A stretch of 64,000 nt of DNA from Vibrio furnissii CIP 102972 (GTDB lineage Bacteria; Pseudomonadota; Gammaproteobacteria; Enterobacterales; Vibrionaceae): assembly GCF_000176175.1 (NCBI RefSeq), contig NZ_ACZP01000013.1, forward strand, positions 1,291,701 through 1,355,700, given 5' to 3'. Shown piece after piece: positions 27,381 through 37,471 of this stretch. The translations under genes and the position numbers were made by a program. The stretch's first letter is position 1. Every line of letters begins with the position of its first letter. The notes below the pieces were generated by a model, which saw only the letters and a list, made by a program, of their open reading frames with translations, was not told the DNA's origin and did no database searches.

Positions 27381-30300
27381 TTATACGCGTCCGTTAATCA
27401 CATCAATCAAGCGTTTGGCTTGTTGACGAATGTCGTCGCTGCCATCCACGATGGCTTCTTCCAGCAACTTAACCGCACCTTTCTCATCGTTCATTTCCAT
27501 ATAGATTTTGGCCAGATCCAACTTGCCTGCGGCTTCGGAGTTGTTATCCACATCCACATCCGAGATATCACCGATCACATCAGGAAACTCGTTGAGCCCC
27601 ACATCCAGCTTCAACGCTTCATCATCAGGGTTAAACGCCGGATCGTCGCGTTCCACTTGCGCCATCAGCTCGTCAATGGTCATAAACTGGTTCTGTGTCG
27701 GATCGAAATCAGCGATATCTTCCTGCGTTCCCCAGTTTTCGGTTTCCACTTCCGGCTGCTGATTTTGAATGTCCTGTTGCCATACCGCTTGCTCATCTTC
27801 CGGCACTTCATCGGGAATGATCGCTTGTTGATCCGGTGTCAAACTGAAGCCGTTCCAATCTTCGCCACCCATTTGCAACATGGCATCAATGTCCATGCCT
27901 GCGCTATCAATGGTTTTCGCGTCCATCGGTTGGTCAAAGGCGAATCCATCAGCGGATTCATTGTCATTCAGCAGTGAGTCGAGGGCTTGCTCATCAAATT
28001 CTTGATGCGCCATCGATTCAAAATCAATGCCCTGCTCTGCTTTCGGCTCAATCGCTTCACTCACTTCGTCCGCTTGCGACGAAGCCGTTGAGGCTTCTGA
28101 CACCTCCGGTTCGGCGATGGCATCAGCTAAGGCGTCCGCTTCGTTGTACTCCGGCAGCTCGACATCATCAAACTCAAACTCGTCGTCAGCTTCAGCTTGT
28201 GGCGACTCAATCTCTGCATCGTCTTGAACTGGTTCTGCCAGTTCACCCGATATATCCGGTTCAGCAATCGCATCGGCTAAGGCGTCCGCTTCGCTGTACT
28301 CCGGCAATTCGACATCATCGAAATCAAACTCGTCGTCAGCTTCAGCTTGTGGCGACTCAAGCTCTGAATTGTCTTGAATGAATGCTTCCGGTTCACCCGA
28401 TACATTCGGTTCAGCAATCGCATCAGCTAAGGCGTCCGCTTCGTTGTACTCCGGCAATTCGATATCATCGAACTCAAACTCGTCGTCAGCTTCTGCTTGT
28501 GGCGGCTCAATTTCTGCGTCGTCTTGAACTGGTTCTGCCGGTTCTCCCGATACCTCCGGTTCCGCAATCGCATCGGCTAAGGCGTCCGATTCGCTGTACT
28601 CCGGCAATTCGAGATCATCGAACTCAAACTCGTCGTCAGTTTCAGCTTGTGGCGGATCAATCTCTGCATCGTCTTGAACGAATACTTCCGGTTCACCCGA
28701 TACCTCCGGTTCAGCAATCGCATCAGCTAGAGCGTCCGCTTCGCTGTACTCCGGCAGCTCGAGATCATCGAACTCAAACTCGTCGTCAGCTTCAGCTTGT
28801 GGCAGCTCAATCTCTACATCGTCTTGAGCTGGTTCTTCCGATTCACCCGATACCTCCGGTTCAGCAATCGCATCGGCTAAGGCGTCCGCTTCGCTGTACT
28901 CCGGCAGCTCGAGATCATCGAACTCAAACTCGTCGTCAGCTTCAGCTTGTGGCAGCTCAATCTCTACATCGTCTTGAGCTGGTTCTTCCGGTTCACCCGA
29001 TACCTCCGGCTCAGCAATCGCATCGGCTAAGGCGTCCGCTTCGTTGTATTCCGGCAACTCAACATCATCGAACTCAAACTCGTCGTCAGTTTCAGCTTGT
29101 GGTGGCTCAATATCTGAATCGTCTTGAACTGGCGCTTCGAGTTCACCCGATACTTCCGGTTCAGCAATCGCATCGGCTAAGGCGTCCGCTTCGCTGTACT
29201 CCGGTAGATCGAGATCATCGAACTCAAACTCGTCGTCAGCTTCTGCTTGTGGTGGTTCAATGTCTGAATCGTCTTGAACTGGCGCTTCGAGTTCACCCGA
29301 CACATCAGGCTCGGCCATGGCATACGCGAGTGCATCAGCTTCGCTGTACTCCGGCAGCTCGAGATCATCGAACTCAAACTCGTCGTCAGCCGTAACTGGC
29401 TGCTCTACAGCATTGTCTTGCTCCGGCGCTTCCAGTTCACCCGAGACATTTGGTTCGGCCATGGCATCCGCGAGTGCATCAGCTTCGCTGTATTCTGGCA
29501 ACGCCGCGTCATCGAAGCCAAACTCATCTTCTGCTTCTGCATCTAAAAATTCAGCAGCCAGTGCGTCTTCGCTCACATCCGTTTCAGCCGGTAATTCGGC
29601 TTCGGCCATCGCGTCAGCAAAAGCAGCTGCGTCGGTTTCTTTTGGCTGTTCAATATCGTTGAAACCAAATGCTTCTTCGGCCTCAGCGTCTAAGAATTCC
29701 GCCGCCAATGCGTCTTCACTCGCCTCAACATCCGCTAACGGTTCCGATTCAAGCTGCGCTTCAGCGATCATGTCATCGATGGCGTTCTCTTCTGGCAATG
29801 ACGGTTCATCCGCCGTGTCTTGAACGCGATCCTGAGATACCGACTCCTGAGTCTCATCCAGTTCCGCCATAAAATCAGCTGAGGAAAGCGGCGCATCGTC
29901 CGCCATGGATGATGCTGGAGGCAATTCGCTTTCGGCAGACTGTTCCATTGCGTCGTCGAGCAACCAATCGTCATCTTGAGGCACGCCAAATTCATTGGCG
30001 ACTTCAGTCGACTTGTCTTCCGGCTTCGACGTCACGTCGGGCTCGCTTTGCGGCTCTGGCTCTGGCGTCGTGTCTAAACCTTCGATTTCTGGATTAAAGT
30101 CAAATTCATCGTCGTCAAATGACAACGCATCATCGTCATCGAGTTTAAACTCATCCAGTAAAGGATCGTGTTCTGGTGCTGAACTCAGCAGATCATCTTT
30201 AAAGTTTGCACTATTAAATTCTTCGGCAGGCTCCTGCGCTTGCTGTTCGATCTCCAGCAGCTCGTCCAGGAATCCAGTCCCATCATCCAGCGATGAAGCC

Positions 30301-32210
30301 TCGACCTCGTCTTCGTCGGTCGCCGCATCACTCGGTTGATTTTCTTGCTCAACCCACTCATCCAGTAAGGTCGCGCTGTCGTGATCAAACGCGTCCTCGT
30401 CTGGGGTTGCAGATTCCTCCAACAGCTCATTGAGGAACTTGTCACTTTCCGCATCGAAGTCATCATCCAGATGAATGCTGTCCTCGTCCGCTTCGGAAAG
30501 TAACTCGTCGAGCAAATCCGTGCTGTCGCTGTCAAACGACACGTCGTCGTCATCTAGCAATTCATCCAACAAGGCGGTTTCTTCGTCATTGTCGGCTTGC
30601 GCTTCAAGCTCATCCAAATCGGCTTGAGATTCAATTGAGTTAAACAGGTTTTCAAGATCTTCGTCGGACGTCATTTTAACGTCAGATGCTGCCTGTTCAC
30701 CCGTGTTCGACATCAACTCATCGAGGTTGTCATCCAACAACGTATCAAAGTCGAGATCATCCGCCTCGTCGTCATCTAAACCGCCTAACAGCTCGTCCAG
30801 CATGGATTGATCGATAGCCTCGGATTCCAGATCTTCCGCTTCACCATCACTAGCAAGCAGGGACTCAATCTCTTCCTGCGACATGTCACCATCATCAGAC
30901 AGATCAAACGCCGTTTCGTCATCATCGTCAGAGTCATGCGTTGCTTCGTCCAACGCGCGTTCCATCTCTTCCAGACCCAGCGCTTTCTCATCGCCGCTGA
31001 CGCTGATGCCACTGTTGCTGCCAAAGTCAGTGTCGAGATCGCCGTCGTCATCAATGCCAGCAAACGGATCTTGACCATCTTCCCCTTCGAGGTTGAAATC
31101 GAGATCGCTTTCGTCCAAGTCGGCGAAGATGTCGGCTTCATCCTTACTGTCCATTTCATCGCTGAACAGTTTCTCACTGTCATCGCTATCGCCGAACAAG
31201 TCATCGTCGAGCAGCAATTCATCGTCCAGACCATCAATTTCTGGCTCACCCACCGTGATCGGTGCCACGGTGGTTTCCGGCGTGGCCGTCTGGGTTTGTG
31301 ATTCAGCTTGCTGCGCGTCCGACGCTTTGGAGCGACGGTTGAGCAACATCAAGACCAGCGCACCAATGAGTAATCCCGGGATCAGCGCTAACAATCCGAC
31401 CATCCAACCGTTGGATAGCCAATCGTCAGCCGGCGCCATTTTCGCGGCTTCTTCGCGTTTCACGCGCTCTTCTTGCAACAGCTTTTCAACTTCTGAGCGA
31501 ATACGATTCTCATCACCCAGTTCGTGCTTGAGGTTATCGACTTCAGACTGCATCTGCGCAACCATCAGGCGCAAACGGTGGTTTTTCTCTTCCAACGCGT
31601 CCAGTTCGGTATCGGATGCTGTCAGTTGTTTCTCAACTTTGGCCACATCCGCTTGAACTGGCGCAACCACAGGCGCGGGCGGAGCGGCTTCTTCGACCAC
31701 GCTTGGTGCTGGCTTTTTCACCTCAACAACAGGTTGTGGCTTCGCGGGCTGACTCGGTGTTGTGACTGGGGTTTGATTGAGGCGCGCTTGATGCGCCGCC
31801 ATGACATTCACCGCTTCTTGGGTAGAGACACGGCTTACTTGTGCCAGTGACGGCACCCGCAGCGTACTACCCGGCATCAAACTGTGAATATTTTGGTTTT
31901 CAAAAGCCTGCGGATTCAGGCGATAAATGGCAAGCAAGGTTTGTTGAACAGAGACATTCGCGGAAGGCTTAAGGCGCGTTGCAATCGACCATAAGGTATC
32001 TTGCTCGGTTGTCGGACCGAAGAATGTGGAAGGCTCGCTATTGGCAGAAGGGGTTGGCGTGTTGCGTACAACCTCACTGCTAAACTGCGGTGATGATTGT
32101 ACTTCTCCGCCAGGGCCGATAAGGCGAATGCCCTCTGCATGAACGATAGAAGTCTGAGACACGGCGGCCACTGCCAGAGGCAACAGCAATCGCTTGAAAA
32201 ATTGACGCAT
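27381..32210 (-). CDS. hubP: HubP/FimV-type polar landmark protein with ten acidic repeats
   Basis: 1609 residues: signal peptide (1-25, cut after VHA), periplasmic LysM peptidoglycan-binding domain (about 70-120), Pro-rich linker, coiled coil (about 190-257), one membrane helix (270-290), then a very acidic cytoplasmic region containing ten tandem 50-residue repeats (about 890-1375, each DDEFEFDDLELPEYSEADALA...), and a C-terminal FimV/TPR-like domain (about 1560-1609). In Vibrio cholerae the equivalent protein anchors ParA1, ParC and FlhG at the cell pole, organising the chromosome origin, chemotaxis arrays and flagellum. The repeat architecture and the truA neighbour fit HubP. Downstream acidic blocks with DELLDDD motifs are further degenerate repeats. 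Confidence 0.93.
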   Translation of the reverse strand: MRQFFKRLLLPLAVAAVSQTSIVHAEGIRLIGPGGEVQSSPQFSSEVVRNTPTPSANSEPSTFFGPTTEQDTLWSIATRLKPSANVSVQQTLLAIYRLNPQAFENQNIHSLMPGSTLRVPSLAQVSRVSTQEAVNVMAAHQARLNQTPVTTPSQPAKPQPVVEVKKPAPSVVEEAAPPAPVVAPVQADVAKVEKQLTASDTELDALEEKNHRLRLMVAQMQSEVDNLKHELGDENRIRSEVEKLLQEERVKREEAAKMAPADDWLSNGWMVGLLALIPGLLIGALVLMLLNRRSKASDAQQAESQTQTATPETTVAPITVGEPEIDGLDDELLLDDDLFGDSDDSEKLFSDEMDSKDEADIFADLDESDLDFNLEGEDGQDPFAGIDDDGDLDTDFGSNSGISVSGDEKALGLEEMERALDEATHDSDDDDETAFDLSDDGDMSQEEIESLLASDGEAEDLESEAIDQSMLDELLGGLDDDEADDLDFDTLLDDNLDELMSNTGEQAASDVKMTSDEDLENLFNSIESQADLDELEAQADNDEETALLDELLDDDDVSFDSDSTDLLDELLSEADEDSIHLDDDFDAESDKFLNELLEESATPDEDAFDHDSATLLDEWVEQENQPSDAATDEDEVEASSLDDGTGFLDELLEIEQQAQEPAEEFNSANFKDDLLSSAPEHDPLLDEFKLDDDDALSFDDDEFDFNPEIEGLDTTPEPEPQSEPDVTSKPEDKSTEVANEFGVPQDDDWLLDDAMEQSAESELPPASSMADDAPLSSADFMAELDETQESVSQDRVQDTADEPSLPEENAIDDMIAEAQLESEPLADVEASEDALAAEFLDAEAEEAFGFNDIEQPKETDAAAFADAMAEAELPAETDVSEDALAAEFLDAEAEDEFGFDDAALPEYSEADALADAMAEPNVSGELEAPEQDNAVEQPVTADDEFEFDDLELPEYSEADALAYAMAEPDVSGELEAPVQDDSDIEPPQAEADDEFEFDDLDLPEYSEADALADAIAEPEVSGELEAPVQDDSDIEPPQAETDDEFEFDDVELPEYNEADALADAIAEPEVSGEPEEPAQDDVEIELPQAEADDEFEFDDLELPEYSEADALADAIAEPEVSGESEEPAQDDVEIELPQAEADDEFEFDDLELPEYSEADALADAIAEPEVSGEPEVFVQDDAEIDPPQAETDDEFEFDDLELPEYSESDALADAIAEPEVSGEPAEPVQDDAEIEPPQAEADDEFEFDDIELPEYNEADALADAIAEPNVSGEPEAFIQDNSELESPQAEADDEFDFDDVELPEYSEADALADAIAEPDISGELAEPVQDDAEIESPQAEADDEFEFDDVELPEYNEADALADAIAEPEVSEASTASSQADEVSEAIEPKAEQGIDFESMAHQEFDEQALDSLLNDNESADGFAFDQPMDAKTIDSAGMDIDAMLQMGGEDWNGFSLTPDQQAIIPDEVPEDEQAVWQQDIQNQQPEVETENWGTQEDIADFDPTQNQFMTIDELMAQVERDDPAFNPDDEALKLDVGLNEFPDVIGDISDVDVDNNSEAAGKLDLAKIYMEMNDEKGAVKLLEEAIVDGSDDIRQQAKRLIDVINGRV
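28088..29540 (-). repeat. Ten tandem 150-bp repeats within hubP
   Basis: Exact 150-bp spacing of the element reading TCGCTGTACTCCGGCA on the plus strand, at about 28141, 28291, 28441 and so on to 29341, with a tenth at about 29485. Units keep frame (50 codons) and differ by scattered substitutions. Some adjacent units (28741-28890 and 28891-29040) are nearly identical, implying recent duplication or conversion. Confidence 0.93.
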
Positions 32211-32392
32211 AAAAGGCTCAGCTGAATGCTTTATCTAAAGGAATACGATGATCTGTTAAATATATCGGATCAGATGAGCAAAACTATAGGCTATAAGGCA
32301 AAAAATGTGTCTCGACCACAATAATCGCAGGAATCTCACACAAAATTTGCCACCTAACGCAAGTCCGCTCATGTCATTGGGTATCATTGATA

Positions 32393-32424
32393 AAAATAAA
32401 GCCAGCTGAATGCTGGCTCTATTT
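32393..32424 (-). terminator. Intrinsic terminator after glnS
   Basis: On the minus strand AGCCAGC / GCTGGCT with a 5-nt loop, followed by TTATTTTTA. Confidence 0.82.
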
Positions 32425-32447
32425 CTTCGTTCGACAAGGCGAAACGC

Positions 32448-34118
32448 TTATTCAGCTTCGATTTTTGCCCAAGTATCACGTAGGCCAACCGTGCGGTTGA
32501 ATACCAATGCTTCAGGCTTAGAATCTTTACCGTCGGCACAGAAGTAGCCCATGCGCTCGAACTGGTAACCAAATTCAGCCTCAGCAGACACCAAACTTGG
32601 TTCGATAAAGCCGTTGAGCTTCACCAGCGAATCTGGGTTGATGGTTGCTGCGAAGTTTTCCGCCGCCGCTGGGTTTGGCACAGTGAATAGACGATCGTAC
32701 AAACGGAATTCCGCAGGCACGCCTTTGTCTGCTGAAACCCAGTGAATCACGCCTTTGACTTTACGGCCATCGGCAGGGTTCTTGCCCAGTGTGTCCGCAT
32801 CGTAAGTACAGTAGATCGTGGTGATATTGCCTTGCTCATCTTTTTCGATGCGCTCGGCTTTGATCACGTACGCGCCACGCAAACGCACTTCTTTACCCAA
32901 AACAAGACGCTTGTACTTTTTGTTGCCTTCTTCACGGAAGTCTTCACGTTCAATCCATAGCTCACGCGTAAATGGCACTTCGCGTTCGCCCATTTCTGGT
33001 TTGTTAGGATGATTTGCCACGTTCAACAGCTCCACGCTGTCTGCCGCAAAGTTTTCGATCACAACTTTCACAGGATCCAGAACGGCCATCGCACGCGGCG
33101 CGTTTTCGTTCAAATCGTCGCGAATGCAAGATTCCAGCACACCAAATTCGATCAAGTTATCTTGCTTGGTGACACCGATGCGTTTGCAGAATTCGCGGAT
33201 AGAACCGGGTGTAAAGCCGCGGCGACGCAGGCCTGAAATAGTTGGCATGCGTGGGTCGTCCCAGCCTTCTACCAATTTTTCAGTCACCAGTTGGTTCAGC
33301 TTACGCTTAGACATCACGGTGTATTCAAGATTCAGGCGACTGAATTCGTACTGACGTGGGTGACACGCGATGGTAATGTTGTCCAGAACCCAGTCGTACA
33401 GACGGCGGTTGTCTTGGAATTCCAGTGTGCACAGTGAGTGTGTAATGCCTTCCAGCGCATCTGAAATGCAGTGCGTGAAGTCGTACATTGGGTAAATGCA
33501 CCACTTGTCACCCGTTTGATGGTGCTCAGCAAAACGCACGCGGTACAGTACCGGATCGCGCAACACAATGAACGACGATGCCATGTCGATCTTCGCGCGC
33601 AAGCACGCTGTGCCTTCTTTGAACTCACCAGCACGCATTTTTTCAAACAGCGCCAAGTTCTCTTCCACGCTACGATCACGGTACGGGCTGTGTTTGCCCG
33701 GTTCAGTCAACGTACCACGATATTCGCGGATCTGCTCAGGACTTAGCTCTTCAACGTACGCTAAGCCTTTATTGATCAGTTCCACCGCATATTCATAAAG
33801 CTTGTCGAAGTAATCCGATGAGTAACATACGTCGCCAGACCATTCGAAGCCTAACCAGTTCACATCTTTCTTAATCGACTCAACGTATTCGAGATCTTCT
33901 TTTTCTGGGTTTGTGTCGTCAAAACGTAAGTTACACTGACCCTGATAGTCCTGAGCAATACCAAAGTTCAAACAGATCGACTTCGCGTGCCCGATATGCA
34001 GATAACCGTTGGGTTCTGGTGGGAAACGAGTATGCACGCTAGTGTGTTTACCATCCGCTAAATCTTTATCAATGATTTGGCGAATGAAGTTCGATGGACG
34101 AGCCTCAGCTTCACTCAT
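32448..34118 (-). CDS. glnS: GlnS, glutaminyl-tRNA synthetase
   Basis: 556 residues, class I synthetase. The HIGH motif is HIGHAKS in [21 protein letters not shown] (about 35-55) and the KMSKS equivalent is VMSKRKL around residue 273. The anticodon-binding beta barrels and the C-terminal end are full length. A gammaproteobacterial GlnRS of normal size. It is flanked by terminators on both sides and so is monocistronic. Confidence 0.98.
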   Translation of the reverse strand: MSEAEARPSNFIRQIIDKDLADGKHTSVHTRFPPEPNGYLHIGHAKSICLNFGIAQDYQGQCNLRFDDTNPEKEDLEYVESIKKDVNWLGFEWSGDVCYSSDYFDKLYEYAVELINKGLAYVEELSPEQIREYRGTLTEPGKHSPYRDRSVEENLALFEKMRAGEFKEGTACLRAKIDMASSFIVLRDPVLYRVRFAEHHQTGDKWCIYPMYDFTHCISDALEGITHSLCTLEFQDNRRLYDWVLDNITIACHPRQYEFSRLNLEYTVMSKRKLNQLVTEKLVEGWDDPRMPTISGLRRRGFTPGSIREFCKRIGVTKQDNLIEFGVLESCIRDDLNENAPRAMAVLDPVKVVIENFAADSVELLNVANHPNKPEMGEREVPFTRELWIEREDFREEGNKKYKRLVLGKEVRLRGAYVIKAERIEKDEQGNITTIYCTYDADTLGKNPADGRKVKGVIHWVSADKGVPAEFRLYDRLFTVPNPAAAENFAATINPDSLVKLNGFIEPSLVSAEAEFGYQFERMGYFCADGKDSKPEALVFNRTVGLRDTWAKIEAE

Positions 34119-34307
34119 CTATAGCACCTCAAGTTTATTTAGTATTGTCAGAAAAGTTTTTCTGCATTTAAAAGCTACAAAAGCCCGGCAGAGCAGAAAT
34201 TATTGTCGGCCATGATCCACAATTCTGAACGAATTCACAATAAAAACTGCCGTTTTCTTGTGATTATTTCTGGTGTACGGCGGATATATCGCCAAACCGA
34301 TCAGACG

Positions 34308-34337
34308 AAAAAGCCTTCGCACTAGGCGAAGGCTTTG
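34308..34337 (-). terminator. Intrinsic terminator after nagE
   Basis: Minus strand AAAGCCTTCGC / GCGAAGGCTTTTTC with a short loop. Confidence 0.9.
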
Positions 34338-34361
34338 GTAAGGACTCGCGTTTGAAGCGGC

Positions 34362-35852
34362 TTATGACTGTTTTGCTTCTGTCACGTGCTCTTCAGTGCG
34401 AATGTTCTTCATTTGACCCGCGATGATTTCGGCCAGTGGGCCAAGGATAACTTGAAGGTTGTTTGAACCCAGTTTCACAACACCCATTGCGCCCAGCGCT
34501 TTCAGCTCTTTCTCATCGATGATAGACATGTCTTTCACGGTCAGACGAAGACGAGTGATACACGCGTCGATGTTAGACAGGTTGTCGTGACCACCCAGAA
34601 CTTGCAGGTATTGTTTAGCCAGTTCAGACGACTCAGTCGAACCTTTTGTCGCAGACGTTGTTTCTTCATCATCTTCACGACCCGGTGTTTTCAGACCGAA
34701 TTTCACGATAACGGTACGGAAAATCACGTAGTACAGAGTAAAGAACACCAGACCTTGAACAATCAGCATGTACCAGTTCACCGCCAGTGGGTTACGTGAT
34801 GACAGTACCATATCCACAAGACCAGCTGAGAAACCGAAACCTGCAATCCAGTGCATTGATGCAGCGATGAATACAGAGATACCAGTCAGCAATGCGTGCA
34901 GAACGTAAAGCATTGGCGCTAGGAACATGAATGAGAATTCTAGCGGTTCAGTCACACCGGTAAAGAACGCAGCGAATGCAGCAGCGATCATGATACCAGC
35001 AACTTTCTCTTTGTTCTTCGCTGTTGATGTGTGGTACATCGCTAGCGCAGCGCCTGGCAGACCAAACATCATGATTGGGAAGAAGCCCGCTTGGTACATC
35101 CCCGTCACACCGACAATACCAGTACCTTCTGCGATAGATTTAGCACCACCGAGGAAGTTCGGAATATCGTTAATGCCCGCCACGTCGAACCAGAATACTG
35201 AGTTCAGTGCGTGGTGTAGGCCAACAGGAATCAATAGGCGGTTAAAGAATGCGTAGATACCTGCACCGGTTGCGCCCATGCCTTGAATTGATTCACCAAA
35301 GTGCACCAGACCACCGTAGATTGCTGGCCAGATGTACATCAGTACAAAAGACAGCACGATACCGACGAATGATGTCAAAATCGGAACCAAACGTTTACCC
35401 GAGAAGAACGCCAATGCTTTGTGCAGTTCAACGGCAGAGTAACGGTTGTAAATTTCAGCAGAGATGATACCGACAAGGATACCAACAAACTGGTTTTGAA
35501 TTTTGCTAAATGCTGCTGGAACTTCAGAGGCGGCGATACCTTGAATTTGAGCAACCGCGCCAGGTGACAGTAGCGTTGTCACAACATACATACATACGAG
35601 ACCAGCCAGTGCCGCTGCGCCGTCTTTGTCTTTCGACATACCGTACGCGACACCCACTGCAAACAACCATGACATGTTGTCGATAATTGCTGCACCCGCT
35701 TTAATCAGGAAGCCTGCTAATGCAGAGTTTGCACCCCAACCATTCGGGTCAATCCAGTAGCCGACACCCATAAGAATGGCCGCGGCAGGCAAAGTAGCAA
35801 CAGGCACCATCAGGGCCTTACCTACTTTTTGAAAATATCCAAGAATATTCAC
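34362..35852 (-). CDS. nagE: NagE, PTS N-acetylglucosamine transporter IICB
   Basis: 496 residues: IIC membrane domain (about 1-390, ten or so helices) with the sugar-site stretch GLHHALNSVFWFDVAG, then a linker and the IIB domain with phospho-Cys431 in NIDACITRLRL. The IIA domain present at the C-terminus of E. coli NagE is missing, so phosphate must come from a separate IIA-Glc (Crr). It takes up and phosphorylates GlcNAc, feeding divergent nagA. A CRP site and a NagC operator lie 90-135 bp upstream of its start. Confidence 0.94.
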   Translation of the reverse strand: MNILGYFQKVGKALMVPVATLPAAAILMGVGYWIDPNGWGANSALAGFLIKAGAAIIDNMSWLFAVGVAYGMSKDKDGAAALAGLVCMYVVTTLLSPGAVAQIQGIAASEVPAAFSKIQNQFVGILVGIISAEIYNRYSAVELHKALAFFSGKRLVPILTSFVGIVLSFVLMYIWPAIYGGLVHFGESIQGMGATGAGIYAFFNRLLIPVGLHHALNSVFWFDVAGINDIPNFLGGAKSIAEGTGIVGVTGMYQAGFFPIMMFGLPGAALAMYHTSTAKNKEKVAGIMIAAAFAAFFTGVTEPLEFSFMFLAPMLYVLHALLTGISVFIAASMHWIAGFGFSAGLVDMVLSSRNPLAVNWYMLIVQGLVFFTLYYVIFRTVIVKFGLKTPGREDDEETTSATKGSTESSELAKQYLQVLGGHDNLSNIDACITRLRLTVKDMSIIDEKELKALGAMGVVKLGSNNLQVILGPLAEIIAGQMKNIRTEEHVTEAKQS

Positions 35853-35938
35853 CTTAAGTTCCCCCTATAGGATTTTGGTATTATTGGACTGGACGACTTA
35901 TTTTAGTCGCTCAATTTAGTCAGGCTCAGTTTATGATA

Positions 35939-35960
35939 TTAATTTTGCTCCGCAAATTAA
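35939..35960. promoter_or_regulatory. Candidate NagC operator in the nagE-nagA intergenic region
   Basis: 22-bp palindrome with arms TTAATTT and AAATTAA and inner GC pairs (TGC...GCA) at positions expected for NagC. It is 87-108 bp before the nagE start. A looser AT-rich partner, TTATTTTACAATATAAAAAA at about 36034-36053, could be a second half-operator allowing looping. Confidence 0.65.
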
Positions 35961-35972
35961 AAGCTTATCAAT

Positions 35973-35988
35973 TGTGATCATAATCACC
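35973..35988. promoter_or_regulatory. CRP (cAMP receptor) site in nagE-nagA region
   Basis: TGTGATCATAATCACC fits TGTGA-N6-TCACA with one mismatch; adjacent to the candidate NagC operator and about 128 bp upstream of the nagE start. The remainder of the 480-bp intergenic region is AT-rich; the nagA promoter must be in it but I could not place it. Confidence 0.75.
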
Positions 35989-36332
35989 AGAAACGGCCAA
36001 AAAACGACTATTTTGCTAGCGAGATCATAAAACTTATTTTACAATATAAAAAAACGAAAATTTAACGATACTATCTTCAGCATTGTTACTCTAAAGATTG
36101 AAACGCTCAATCGATGCTCAGTTGTCATTTTGAACGTGCTCGCAGTTGAAAGCCATTGAGTAATAATGCTGTTTAACACTTATTTTTAGCCACGACATTT
36201 GTGGACGTTGGCCCGAAAGATAATTCGCGACCTAATTGAAGTCAGCAAAGTAAGTTCTGCCCAATCACTGCTTCGCTGCCAAACCGTCGCCAAGTAAATT
36301 GATAAAATCTCGATAGATAAGGATTCGCTGAT

Positions 36333-37469
36333 ATGTACGCGCTAACTAACTGCAAAATCTACACAGGTAACGACGTGTTAAGTGGACATGCTGTCATTGT
36401 GGATGGCGACTTGATTCAAGCTGTGTGCCCCATCGAGCAACTGCCGGAAAATGTGAAAACCGTTGACCTGAATGGCGCGAACGTGAGCCCAGGTTTTATC
36501 GACGTGCAATTGAATGGCTGTGGTGGCGTCATGTTTAATGATGAAATTACCGCAGACACGATTCAAATCATGCATGAAGCGAACCTTAAATCAGGCTGCA
36601 CCAGCTTCCTTCCAACGCTGATCACCTCATCTGACGAAAACATGCGTCAAGCGATCGCCGCCCAACGTGAATATCAGCAAAAATACAACAACCAATCCTT
36701 GGGTCTGCACCTGGAAGGTCCTTATCTGAACGTGATGAAAAAGGGCATCCATTGTGTCGACTTCATCCGCACTTCTGACGATGCCATGATCGATTTCATT
36801 TGTGACAACAGTGATGTGGTCACCAAAGTGACACTGGCACCAGAGAACAACAAAGCAGAACACATCGCGAAATTGGCAAAGGCTGGCATCATTGTCTCGA
36901 TCGGACACACCAACGCGACCTACGCCGAAGCGCGCCAAGGTTTCGAAGCGGGCATCACCTTCGCAACGCACCTCTTCAACGCAATGACCCCAATGGTTGG
37001 CCGTGAGCCGGGCGTCGTGGGTGCTATTTACGATACGCAAGATGTCTACACCGGTGTGATTGCTGATGGCTTCCACGTGGATTACGCCAACATTCGAATC
37101 GCGCACAAAATTAAGGGCGAAAAGCTCGTATTAGTGACCGATGCCACAGCTCCTGCAGGTGCTGAAATGGATTACTTTATTTTTGTCGGTAAGAAAGTAT
37201 ATTACCGAGATGGCAAATGTGTCGACGAAAATGGCACACTTGGCGGCTCAGCCCTTACCATGATTGAAGCAGTTCAAAACACGGTTGAGCATGTCGGCAT
37301 CGCTTTAGATGAAGCTCTACGGATGGCTACTCTGTATCCAGCGAAAGCAATTGGGGTTGATCACAAACTCGGTCGTGTCAAACAAGGCATGGTCGCCAAC
37401 CTGACTGTTTTTGACCGTGACTTCAACGTGAAAGCGACTGTGGTTAACGGACAATACGAGCAAAAGTAA
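36333..37469 (+). CDS. nagA: NagA, N-acetylglucosamine-6-phosphate deacetylase
   Basis: 378 residues, amidohydrolase fold. Hydrolyses GlcNAc-6-P to glucosamine-6-P and acetate. Metal and active-site motifs are visible: LHLEGPYLN (Glu ligand), [17 protein letters not shown] (His), [11 protein letters not shown] (His) and TDATAPAG (catalytic Asp). It starts after an AAGGA site and is separated from nagC by 2 bp, so nagA-nagC is an operon, divergent from nagE. Confidence 0.97.
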   Translation: MYALTNCKIYTGNDVLSGHAVIVDGDLIQAVCPIEQLPENVKTVDLNGANVSPGFIDVQLNGCGGVMFNDEITADTIQIMHEANLKSGCTSFLPTLITSSDENMRQAIAAQREYQQKYNNQSLGLHLEGPYLNVMKKGIHCVDFIRTSDDAMIDFICDNSDVVTKVTLAPENNKAEHIAKLAKAGIIVSIGHTNATYAEARQGFEAGITFATHLFNAMTPMVGREPGVVGAIYDTQDVYTGVIADGFHVDYANIRIAHKIKGEKLVLVTDATAPAGAEMDYFIFVGKKVYYRDGKCVDENGTLGGSALTMIEAVQNTVEHVGIALDEALRMATLYPAKAIGVDHKLGRVKQGMVANLTVFDRDFNVKATVVNGQYEQK

Positions 37470-37471
37470 GA

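Noticed and set aside
28382..29395. Long plus-strand open frame (337 codons) opposite hubP
   Set aside because: A shadow of the 150-bp hubP repeats on the other strand; it has the same period and no start context.
28088..29540. CRISPR-like periodic repeats
   Set aside because: The period is 150 bp, the whole unit is repeated with no unique spacers, and it is coding.
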